Below are positions 55,565-64,000 of a stretch of DNA of 64,000 bases, piece by piece (position 1 is the stretch's first letter; each line of letters opens with the position of its first letter). The stretch covers positions 8,318,001 through 8,382,000 of the forward strand of contig NC_056420.1 in assembly GCF_905147365.1 (NCBI RefSeq), in the 5' to 3' direction. A model generated the notes under the pieces. It was not told the DNA's origin. It made no database searches and saw nothing but the letters and a program-made list of their open reading frames with translations. This stretch comes from Aricia agestis. Taxonomy: Eukaryota > Arthropoda > Insecta > Lepidoptera > Lycaenidae. The position numbers and the translations under genes were made by a program.

Positions 55565-56658
55565 TATGAATTGTAAGGACCATGATAGTAAGTGCAGTGT
55601 GACCTATTTTTTATTTTAATGTTTTTTTTTTCTGAAATTGTTTATGAATAAAGTTTTCGGCCTAGGCCTCCATCAATCTGTCTCCAGTGCAATAATATTA
55701 TGTCTATCTAATGTGTAATATATTTTAAAATCAAAATGTATTCACCAACAACTATTTGCTTGCTGGTCCACTTGAAATAAATAATTAAAACTCAGAACTC
55801 AGAACTTCATACAAAAATGAACTGAGTAAATGTAAATGTGTTTGTTTATTATGATTATTGAGTACAAAAAGTGTGTGTGACTACACTTTAATAACAATAA
55901 ATAAATTGTTGTATGTACAAGTATTAAACTTAGCCTTATTTATATTAAGTAAAAGAATAATATGAACTAAACATAATATAATATTGATAAATAATATATG
56001 GTTTTCATATTTAGTTTGACTCAAAACTGACTCACAAGCCACAGCTGAGAAACATGTACTAGTAATGAGCATAAAATTTAATAGCATAGAACTAAATCTT
56101 ATGATACATTTAATATTACTTACAATTTTTTATGCATTTACCGTATTTTCTTCCATGATTCCACTGTGATTTTTAAGAATTTTGTACTTTTCTGCACATT
56201 TTAGTTAGACCACTAAATGTCAAACAAATGTCAAAAATCAGGCATACTTGATTTTTAAAAAACTTCATCAGAATCTCAGAACTAGTACAGCAAAAGTCCA
56301 TAATTTCTTTAATAATTTCTTAGTGAATTATAATAAAATATTATTTCTACATTTGCACCGTTCAGAAATCGAACTCAACAGATAAGTAGTACTGTTTTTA
56401 TTATGGAGTGTTATCATGCTTTGCGAGATGCCCCAAGATGTTTACAGCTATGATTCATGAACGTCACATTGATAATGGCGGTTAAATTGTATTAAATGAA
56501 TGGACATGTATCATTTTGATATTTCTTCCATTAATTCCACCCAACAACCTATAACAACATTATTATGCCATTGTAACATTGCAAATTTTTTGTAATAAAA
56601 TTTGTCATGAAAATCTAACCAATGACAGCTCAAGCAAAGTGGGAAGTCAAATCTTTGC

Positions 56659-56867
56659 TTAGGGACCTATCAGACAGCGAGCGGTCACGCATTCAAGCAT
56701 TCTGTGATCACATTCTGCGTTCGAGCGGTCAGTCCCACAGTATAGGAATTCTGACGCGGTCAGAATGCCGCACTGTCTGGGTATCTTTATATAGCATATT
56801 ACAACACAAAGAATGCAAAACTGACCGCTTGAATGCTTGACCGCTCTCTGTCTGATAGGTCCCTAAG
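56659..56867. mobile_element. foldback MITE
   Basis: TTAGGGACCTATCAGACAG and CTGTCTGATAGGTCCCTAA ends, arms continuing GAGCGGTCA / TGACCGCTC and GCATTCAAGCATTC-like pairs. The 72-residue frame from 56622 translates it and is not a gene. Confidence 0.85.
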
Positions 56868-57033
56868 AAATATACTGTCTGTTAAGGCCACCATTGCTAG
56901 CAGAATGTTTCGAAAGATAATAAATTATAGCAAATATAGAGTACATATTATGTTAGTGAAGTTAATTTATTCTTACCATGAGCCTTACCAACTTATTCTA
57001 TTCTGTGGAACTTGCATTTGTCTGGCCAAAACA

Positions 57034-57095
57034 AGCAATTGAGGAATCTAAGTGTAAAATAATATAGAATATATTTTACACTACATTCCTCAATT
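57034..57095. repeat. 62-nt stem-loop, miRNA-precursor-like
   Basis: AATTGAGGAAT pairs with ATTCCTCAATT and GTGTAAAATA with TATTTTACAC, separated by a small internal loop; the apical loop is about 10 nt. It could be a small-RNA precursor or the relic of a MITE. Confidence 0.5.
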
Positions 57096-58072
57096 CTGCA
57101 GATCTGCAGTTGTTATTACAATAATATGTGTAATAATTATTAATTAGGTCACCAAAGTTTAGATATAATATGTAATACTAATTGAAAAAAAATTGAGAAG
57201 GCACAGTCTTTTTACTGATAAAAATTACAAGACTGAAAAGTCTTAAATTATTAATTACAATGGCGCTTTTTTGCTACATTTATGCTTTGAGTTAAAAAAT
57301 GATAGGTACATTGAAAAGACAGTGTAAAACATTATTGCATTACAAAACTGAAAAGGCCTAGAAAAAGATGAAGGTAGGAGGCCCAAAACATAAAAATTGC
57401 TATCAAATATGTTGTATTTTTAAATTGGTAAAAGGGTTGTCCTACTATATTAGGATCAACCACTGATTTTGGAGAAGCTTTCAATCTGGCATAAGAAAAT
57501 GACGATGGTATTAAACAAGAAACAAAATTTCAGTAGCGATATTATGAAAAGAAAACTAGTCATAACAATACTAATGTATTGATACAGTATCAAGAGTATA
57601 TTATAGCAGATCATGGATTCCTGGAAATCTATTGTTTTCGCGGTCAAATTCGACCACTTGGGAGTTGAAGCATTAAGGTAGAACTGGCATCTTGTCATCA
57701 TTAGGTTTAGCATGTAAAACTGACACATTCCAGTAATGTTATTGGTGATCCTGTTTATTTGAAATGCAACACTCTTTAGACGGACCATTGCAAATTAAAA
57801 AATATTTGTTTGTGTGTTATGTGTACCACATTAACCTGTGTAAAGACAGTGTCTCGAGTGAGTAAGACATTATAGAAATAGATACTTTGATTGAGATCGC
57901 TCATTATCATGACTTCGGAGCTGTTTGTAAATATGTTACTACGAACTGTAGCTGTACCTCGGCAGTTTGTAGTTCATACATTGAGAGTGTGACAACCACA
58001 GAATATGTTATGAAGTGTCAATTGATTGTGCTATAGCCTACACAGGGGATAGTAAACATGTGATGTACTTAC

Positions 58073-58131
58073 GTGGATGTCCTCTTGTCCTCGTTCTGGC
58101 GCTCCTTGTCCTTGCTGTCTCGCTTATTCAT
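58073..58131 (-). CDS. gish: gish exon 1: start codon and basic N-terminus
   Basis: ATG at 58131-58129 opens a frame that begins MNKRDSKDKERQNEDKRTS and ends in the first two bases of a Thr codon at the donor CCAC|GTAAGT (58073/58072); the phase fits exon 2. An in-frame TGA lies 75 nt upstream (58206-58204) with no ATG between, which supports this start. The charged Lys/Asp/Glu/Arg-rich leader is not conserved among distant CK1 gamma proteins. A 148-residue frame on the plus strand here is an antisense shadow. Confidence 0.85.
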
Positions 58132-58530
58132 AATACTAGTTTGTATGGAGGCACTCGGCCCGCCACGCCAGTCTACTGTGAGGGCCCGCAGCTGCTCGGG
58201 GCGTCACCGTACTGCAGTCCATGTCACCACAGCTCGCGACCACTGCACTGCGACCTCGCCATAGCACTACACACACCATCAACACACCACACTATTAGTT
58301 CTGCACGCTCTTTACCGAAACCACTGTTTACAATTTTATCTCGACGTTTCAAACACTGCACCCACACACGACATGTTTCGGCGACATGCGACGAATACGC
58401 GACTTCTTTTGATCCTTTTCAAACGATCACTCCTCTTTACCGACTGGTGAATGTAATCTGATAAATAATCCGATATATTAGTTGGAGCCACGAAAACCAA
58501 TTTTTGTCGTTGCTGCACCGATGTTTTTCA
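58132..58530 (-). promoter_or_regulatory. gish: gish 5' untranslated region and probable promoter
   Basis: Positions 58140-58270 are clearly more GC-rich than the flanks and belong to the 5' UTR. Further up, minus-strand sequence with TCGTTTGAAAAGG, GTCGCATGTCGCCGAAAC and CGTGTGTGGGTGCAGTG is unique and non-repetitive. A short upstream frame of 60 residues (58518-58336) could be a uORF if transcription starts above it. No TATA box stands out. The start site is not determined. Confidence 0.5.
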
Positions 58531-60533
58531 CAATAAAGATAATGAAAAATAACGAAAACTACTTTGGGGATGCTTAACGATATGTGATGAGTTGATGACT
58601 AATTTATTGAGCAAGATAACAGATACTTTATTTAATTTGGTTGTTAGCAAAATGTTAGGGAGGACTTGAAAATCCAACAAATGACAGCTCGGGCAAAGTG
58701 GGAAGTCAACGCAAATCTGTCTGTCGGCACAAACCTTTGCTAAAAATTAAAGAAATAATTTTGTAATCCACACGACACTTCACTGAGTAAACGTTAAGCG
58801 TAGCTCCCACAATTTTATGTAATTCTTGATTAAATTAACAACGTCGCCGAAACATCAAATGGACATTTCAACTGAATAAAAAGTTTAGGTTTTGTAATGG
58901 CCACCAATGGTACACTTTTGTCAATAAACTTACTTTGAAATAATAATTTCGGAATAGTCATATAATGAATGAAATATTGTTTTATTTGTTACTTAAACAA
59001 GTATCGAATTATGGTAAAATTTCATTGTTAAAAAATATCAATTGAAAGATAATTCACTAAAATATCGCCATTCGGCGCATGCGCAAACTTGTTTTGCAGA
59101 GTTGCCAGTTTCAAAATACATTATTTTTTTAATATTTATTATTTTAGACACAGAAATCTTGCTTTTGTTCATTTTTATTTTTTATACTATGAAGTATGAA
59201 TTAATGATATTTAGGAATAAAAAGCACGTCAACTTGTTTCACTGTGATCAAAGTTGAAACTGCAACAAATGAATAACCTACTAAGAAACATGGGCAATAA
59301 ACTATGTTTTCCGATACATTAAGGATGTATCTATGGTCAAATTCCGTAGTACATCCAATTAAATTATGAAAGTACTAAATATGTAAAAAATTGGACACCC
59401 AGACACTTATTATTAATTAAAATTATTTTTTATAATAGATTTTTAAAGAACTATTCGATATTTAATTATTATTGAAAAAAAAGTTGTTGTAATTTGACTA
59501 CCGCAAATGGCGGCCAAGAAAGCTCGGCAAAGCTATAAATGAAGGTAGCGAAAAAAGGAACTAACGCTGCCACATACAAAAACGACACATTTGACAGTTC
59601 CTCCTTACCAGCAGCGCCCCCGCCCAAGTTCATATAAAATCTTGTCACACCCTTCGAAGGATAAATTTCATAAATTTCAATTTGAATTATTTCCCTAGAA
59701 TTACCGGTGAACCCACTTTTTTTTTGGGCTTAAAAAATCGCAAATCGTACAAAGAAATTGATAAGCAGTTTTTAAGTGTTTATCTTTGATACAAAGTTCC
59801 CAATTATGACGAATTCTCAAAAATTGTAACACTTCCGGCAAGCACTACGTATGATAAATGGAAATTTTAAAATTAATTATTTCACGTAACTTGTCGGTAA
59901 GGTATTGATTTTTTGGTATCAATCGATGCAGGATGCTTTATTCTTTGAATTTACGTCAGAATCTTTGAATTTATAAATGTTATATACATCCTTAATACTT
60001 TTTGTAGATTCCTATTATAATATAAGAAACTAAAATTTAAATGAGCAATGTTAGTGTGTTTTAACATTATTGTTCCTTTTTGACATGTAAAATGTTTTTC
60101 TTTAGATCCTATTTCTTCGTTTTTATTTTTTTTAACGATTTTTATATTTTGAAACAATTTTTACAATTGGCAACAAGGATTTGATCTTATGTATATTCTG
60201 TGGTCCTACTCGATTACACCACAGACTCAAAAAATTACAGATTATAATATTGTAGACCTATTAAAATATTGTAGACCTATTAAAGTCTTTGCATTAACAT
60301 TGTCATTAGAAAAAAAGTTATTATATTTTAATGGGTCGCTTACACTCTGCCACTGCCGCTGCTCCTCGCCCTGCCGGAAATATTTCCCTGAATATTTCTG
60401 TTGTAGTAACGACGCAAGTGAGTGTTTACTGTTTACATTCAGCCGCGTAGGGCAGCGGCAGCGCGGCGGTATGACGAGGGGCAGTGCGAGTGATTATTTA
60501 CATTCTCGCGCTGCACTGTTCTCTACCCAACAG

Positions 60534-60784
60534 CCTACCTAGCATACGCCAACGAAATATCTCACTCTCGAGATAATTAAATTTTGACATTATGAGACGA
60601 GTAGTTACTCGTCTCATAATGTCAAAATCTCGACATTAACTCGACCAAACTCTATAAAAATGTGTTATTTCGATGATAGAAATGTTTGTCATGCTAGGGT
60701 GAATAGAGATGAAGAGACATACCATCAAACATCGAGAAAACATGTAGAGTGAGATAATATCTCGTTGGCGTATGCTAGGTAGGC
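60534..60784. mobile_element. foldback MITE with CAG duplication
   Basis: CCTACCTAGCATACGCCAAC and GTTGGCGTATGCTAGGTAGG are exact inverted ends; CAG flanks both sides (60531-60533, 60785-60787). A perfect hairpin lies inside at 60581-60628. Confidence 0.88.
60581..60628. repeat. perfect 23-bp hairpin
   Basis: ATTTTGACATTATGAGACGA and its complement TCGTCTCATAATGTCAAAAT flank GTA-GT-TAC, giving 23-bp arms and a 2-nt loop. Confidence 0.9.
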
Positions 60785-61285
60785 AGGAGCTGAGTTTAAA
60801 CGACGCAGATTTCACCAACTAAAATGTACTATAACTGTACAACTGTCCACACGTCGCTTTTTTATGCTCGTCTGTATCGATACAAACGCAAGTTGAACGC
60901 TCAGCAAACGCAAGGAAGCCGACACGTTTTAAACTTTTTAACTGCGAAAACGCGGTGAAAACTGAAAACACGCAGCTAAGACGAGCGCATGTCGGTGCGC
61001 AAATAATACGTCGTGTGGAAAGGCCCTTACGGGAACTAACGGTATAATAATTACTAGCTGGTGCCCGCGACTTCGTCCGCGTCAGCATAGTAGGTAAATT
61101 TGTAGGAAATTTTATAAGCTCGGTGAAATATAAATCATACAACACTCGAAATCTGTATAGATAAGATAGATAGATAATATAGATAAGAAAGCTCATAGCA
61201 ACGCAAGAAGTGGAGATAGAGACAAAATGTATAGGAATTTGTAGGAAATTTTATGAGCTTTCATTATGTACCGGCAATAACTAAC

Positions 61286-61345
61286 CTGTTAACATTCCCT
61301 GGCAGAGGAGGGTGGTAACCCTCCTCTGCCAGGGAATGTTAACAG
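61286..61345. repeat. perfect 28-bp hairpin, GGTA loop
   Basis: CTGTTAACATTCCCTGGCAG opens the left arm (61286-61313) and CTGCCAGGGAATGTTAACAG closes the right arm (61318-61345); no mismatch and a 4-nt loop. No flanking duplication recognised. Confidence 0.92.
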
Positions 61346-61375
61346 TCCCCTTTTGTATAGATAGATAATACTTTA

Positions 61376-61568
61376 TCCGTACTAATATTAATTATTATAG
61401 TTATCGGAAAGTGTGTCTGTCTGTCTGTTACCTCTTCACGCCTAAACCGCTGGACATATTTTGCTAAACGGCATGTAGACACTTTGGGTCTCGGGAAAGG
61501 ACATAGGACCCTCGAATCATCCCGCGCAATAATCGAAATTTGGCGCAACGGAGTGGCGGGCGTTCCAC
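61376..61568 (+). mobile_element. Lep1-like Helitron, degenerate
   Basis: TCCGTACTAATATTAATTAT, GTGTCTGTCTGTCTG, TCTTCACGCCTAAACCGCTG, CTCGGGAAAGGACATAGGAC, TTTGGCGCAACGGAG, CGGGCGTTCCACT. A reversed Lep1 start fragment also lies at 61990-62033. Confidence 0.65.
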
Positions 61569-62067
61569 TAAATACTATTATAGTAAACTAGATGACACTG
61601 GTGATGGGGGTAGAGAGGTAACTGTTGTGTTTCTACAGATAGATAGGGATGGAATGAAACAACCAAACGATGAGTGCTGTTCCACTGATTTATTAAGTTA
61701 AAGGTGCCCATACACGGGACAATTTGTCGTTTCGACTTTCGATCGATCGTCAAGAAAATCGTCCAATCGATCTTTTGAACGTAAAATCGTTTGCGATATT
61801 GCTATTTGCTACACACGTACAATTGACAAACGTTTCTAAATTCGTAACGATTTATCTCCTCGATGTTAAAATCGAACGACAAATTGTATGTGTGTAGCAA
61901 TATCGCAAACGATTAAAATGTTGCAACGTTCATGAATGTAAACTGCTGACACAAAGCTCTCACTCAGCAGTTAACCTATTGTACAGTAACTCACAGACAG
62001 ACAGACACACTTTCGCTTTTATTATTAGTATGGATGAAAGATCGATGCAAGTGCAATAACAAATTTG

Positions 62068-62500
62068 TTTTTAGGGTTCCGTACCCAAAGGGTAAAAACG
62101 GGACCCTATTAATGAAACTTCGAAGTCTGTCCGTCTGTCTCTCCGTCTGTCTGTCTGTCTCCACGCTGTATCTCAAGAACCATTTTAGCTAGACTTCTGA
62201 AATTTTCACAGATTGTGTATTTCTATTGCCGCTATAACAACAAATACTAAAAATAAAATAAATGAAGTATGTATGGGGCTCCCATACAATAATCGTAATT
62301 TTTTTGGCCTTTCTTGCTCGTAATCAATAATGGCAACTGCTAGGCACTTGAAATTTTCACATCGTCCTTAATTGTATTTGTAATTTAATAATTAATAATA
62401 ATATTAAAATAAAATAAATATTTAAGGGGGGCTCCCATACAATAAACACAATTTTTGCCTACTTTCGCTCTAAAACGGCACGGAACCCTTCGCGCGCCGA
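62068..62500 (-). repeat. GGCCAAGTGCGAGTCGG family, truncated end
   Basis: TTTTAGGGTTCCGTACCCAA start, GTCTGTCTGTCTGTCTCC, GGGGGGCTCCCATACAATAA; ends CGGAACCCTTCGCGCGCC and passes without a gap into a SINE fragment. Confidence 0.7.
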
Positions 62501-62501
62501 T

Positions 62502-62625
62502 TTTTTTATAAAATTAGGAGGGAAACGAGCAAACGGCTCACACGGATGGAGGAAAGCAACTACCGTTACTGTTGGACACTCGCAACATCAGAAGAGTTAA
62601 TTGTACAGATGTGTTGCCCGGCCCT
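62502..62625 (-). mobile_element. SINE family 1, 3' half
   Basis: T-run, then GAGGGAAACGAGCAAACGG, AAAGCAACTACCGTTAC, GACACTCGCAACATCAGAAG. Diverged copy. A shorter relic with CACCTGGTGGCAAGCAACAG and CCGATGGACACTCGC lies at 63591-63640. Confidence 0.65.
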
Positions 62626-62799
62626 TGAAGTTTTCCTGAAAATGTCGAAAGTAAAGGTACAAAAATATTTGTTTTAATTACTAATTAAATACGTTGATTT
62701 TGGCCAAACCATGACCCCTGTTACCTCCCTCGAAGGCTCGAATTGCACACGGGTATGACTGCTTAGATATAAGTTTATAGGGCCATTGACCATTGTGTA

Positions 62800-63175
62800 C
62801 AGCGGGGCTAAAATGGTCGCTTTGGAGAATCATATAATTAATCATAATATGAATAATTTTTAAACTCCACTTTGCGTGCAATTCATATAGTGATTCACTT
62901 AGATTAATGATTGGTCCCGCGAGCGGCGCTCGCGCGCGGAGACCAATTTTTAATCGAAGCGAATCACTTTTAAACTCCACTTTGCGTGCAATAATGCAAT
63001 TCATATAGTGATTCGCTTACATCAATGATTGGTCTCTCGCGCGGCGCTCACGCGCGGCGACCAATCATTAATCAAAGCGAATCACTATATGAATTGCACG
63101 CAAAGTGGAGTTTAAAAATGAAATATATTATGATTCAATATATGATTCTCCATAGCGACCATTTTAGCCCCGCTG
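62800..63175. mobile_element. compound foldback element with duplicated internal hairpin
   Basis: CAGCGGGGCTAAAATGGTCG and CGACCATTTTAGCCCCGCTG are exact inverted ends. Inside, CTCCACTTTGCGTGCAATTC, GTGATTCGCTTA, ATGATTGGTCTC and a GCGCGGCGCTC core occur in the left half, again in the middle and inverted at the right, so several alternative hairpins are possible. The 99- and 107-residue frames here only translate the arms. Confidence 0.85.
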
Positions 63176-63344
63176 TTGTAGCAGACATAATTTCTTTAAC
63201 AACAATTATTTCATCTTTTACAATCATGTCAATGAACTCTGGCGTTATACTTAGTAACGATAAACTTATCACAATAGGACACCATATCACAATAAACTTC
63301 AACCCACTTTACAGATTCACATAGCTACATAAATCTTGTGTTAT

Positions 63345-63560
63345 CTAATAAGTATATAAAAATAAGTCGGGTTTTCCTTCCTGACACTATAACTTCAGAA
63401 CGCAGGAACCGATTTCCACGGTTTTGCATTCGTTGGAAAGGTCTCGGGCTCCGTGAGGTCTATAGAAAAAAAATATCAGAAAAACCTTCAAGAGGAAAGC
63501 AGGAAAATATAGGAAAATCGTTTAATGGCAACACAACGTATGCCAGGACAGCTAGTTATT
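63345..63560 (+). repeat. GGGACAGCTAGT-type repeat
   Basis: TATATAAAAATAAGTCGGG start, GGTCTCGGGCTCCGTGAGGT, AATGGCAACACAACGTATGC, CAGGACAGCTAGTTA end. Inverted relative to 41663-41870. Confidence 0.65.
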
Positions 63561-63648
63561 TATGTAATTAACCAGAAAAGGAGCATTGCAGATCACCTGG
63601 TGGCAAGCAACAGCCGCTGCCGATGGACACTCGCTACGTTAATATAAG

Positions 63649-63853
63649 CTGCGAGCCATACACGCAGGGGTGTAGGTTTGCCTGAACAGGTTTGCCTGAC
63701 TGAACAGGTCAATTACTGTTCAGGTAAACCGCAGCGTGTATGTTACAGAACTGTGCAGATTTTGCCTCAACTTTGCCTAACAGGCGTAACTGCACAGGTA
63801 AACCTGTCAGGTTTACCTGTGCAGTTACGCCTGTTAGGCGTATATGGCCCGCT
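63649..63853. mobile_element. foldback MITE with perfect 32-bp hairpin
   Basis: GCGAGCCATACACGC and GCGTATATGGCCCGC are the ends. GCCTAACAGGCGTAACTGCA and the complement TGCAGTTACGCCTGTTAGGC belong to perfect 32-bp arms (63775-63806 and 63808-63839) with a single-base loop. Copies of CAGGTAAACC and GGTTTGCCTG occur in the left half too. Confidence 0.85.
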
Positions 63854-64000
63854 TTAAAGGAGGAGTTATACCACAAGTTGCTTTACCGTTCCTTAGGTAT
63901 TCCGTATCACACCTTAATGCTTACGGTTACCTAAATCAAACCGCGAAACACTAAAAAACAGACCAAGTGCGCAAAGTGCGCAGCAAAAATGATCCAAAAA

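Larger units (their letters stand above)
51280..58072 (-). other. gish: gish intron 1
   Basis: The 6.8-kb intron contains dispersed repeats at 51583-51830, a hAT-like element with a nested foldback (51857-52352), a hAT-like end near 52430-52530 (CCACCTAGACCACTTTGGGA), GGCCAAGTGCGAGTCGG copies at 52856-53640, 54065-54508 and 54945-55564, a GCCCGCGGCTTCGCTCGCGT repeat (54535-54745), a MITE (56659-56867) and a hairpin (57034-57095). Stretches 53640-54060, 55600-56610 and 57100-58050 hold nothing recognisable. Confidence 0.75.
1..58350 (-). other. gish: casein kinase 1 gamma (gish) transcription unit, partial, 3' end missing
   Basis: Nine coding exons, two of them alternatives, can be chained on the minus strand with matching phases and GT-AG borders. 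The joined product starts MNKRDSKDKE and carries the CK1 gamma signatures in order: N-terminal Ser-rich linker, P-loop GCGNFGELRLG, catalytic lysine in EHVAIKMEP, catalytic loop YRDVKPEN, DFG in HIIDFGLAKEY, the CK1 motif [20 protein letters not shown], and the C-lobe end LRYVRRLDFFETPDYD. About 343 residues are in the window. The family then has a variable tail ending in a Cys-rich and Lys-rich palmitoylated segment; those exons must lie before position 1. CK1 gamma is a plasma-membrane kinase that phosphorylates Wnt co-receptors and, in flies, acts in glia, trafficking and polarity (family knowledge). Confidence 0.95.
58531..64000. other. region upstream of gish
   Basis: No conserved gene seen. 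MITEs, hairpins, Lep1 and SINE pieces are listed separately. Positions 58676-58712 repeat, with few changes, the ATGACAGCTC and GCAAAGTGGGAAGTCAA sequence at 56623-56648. Stretches 58720-60530, 60800-61280, 61570-62060 and 62630-62790 show nothing firm; at 61700-61915 CGACAAATTGT and ACAATTTGTCG plus GCAATATCGCAAACGATT pairs suggest an old foldback element. Confidence 0.6.

Noticed and set aside
58015..58461. 148-residue plus-strand ORF at the gish 5' end
   Set aside because: Antisense to exon 1 and its 5' UTR; no motif, while the minus strand gives a phase-compatible first exon.

Overview
This is one locus of an insect nuclear genome, almost certainly a moth or butterfly. The evidence is spliced AT-rich genes with GT-AG introns, many repeats of kinds typical of Lepidoptera (Lep1-like Helitrons ending in CTAGT, a tRNA-derived SINE, short foldback MITEs, the GGCCAAGTGCGAGTCGG repeat family) and an interstitial TTAGG-type telomere motif. 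There are no bacterial features and no operons. I cannot name the species.

Nearly the whole window is one gene read right to left on the minus strand: casein kinase 1 gamma (gilgamesh, gish), a membrane-associated Ser/Thr kinase. I could place the start-codon exon (58073-58131) and all kinase-domain exons: 51128-51279, 20892-21002, 19035-19186 or 18152-18303, 12326-12440, 7239-7358, 3446-3594 and 1979-2149. Every junction has GT-AG signals and the reading phases agree, giving about 343 residues from Met1 to the end of the kinase domain. The C-terminal exons, which normally carry the lipidated tail, lie beyond position 1. Introns hold about 56 of 58 kb; intron 2 alone is about 30 kb.

Two features of the gene stand out. 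First, exon 4 is present twice (19035-19186 and 18152-18303). The copies have equal length (152 nt) and phase but clearly different protein sequence, so they are very probably mutually exclusive exons exchanging part of the kinase hinge and alpha-D region. Second, just past the donor of exon 8 lies a 33-bp minisatellite that carries a decayed partial copy of that exon's end, with a 27-nt in-frame deletion and its donor GT changed to AT.

The giant introns are a museum of transposable elements. They include a 1,292-bp mariner with an intact transposase frame (46428-47719), a recent 1,993-bp Ty3/Gypsy retrotransposon with LTRs that read as identical and a fused gag-to-integrase-tail ORF (27126-29118), several hAT-type elements with 8-bp target duplications (7786-8132, 21062-21372, 23602-25014, 42291-42600, 43582-43789, 44702-44928, 50017-50349), two 473-bp piggyBac-type MITEs (31376-31848, 40071-40543), Lep1-like Helitrons, SINEs and many foldback MITEs. 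A small two-exon plus-strand coding unit of unknown function (42666-42994) may be a gene nested in intron 2.

From 58132 to 64000 lie the 5' untranslated and promoter region of gish and upstream sequence with more MITEs and several perfect hairpins. I saw no second conserved gene there. Coordinates of splice junctions and of elements with target duplications were counted base by base; edges of degenerate repeats are approximate. All similarity statements come from reading and memory of protein families, not from a search.
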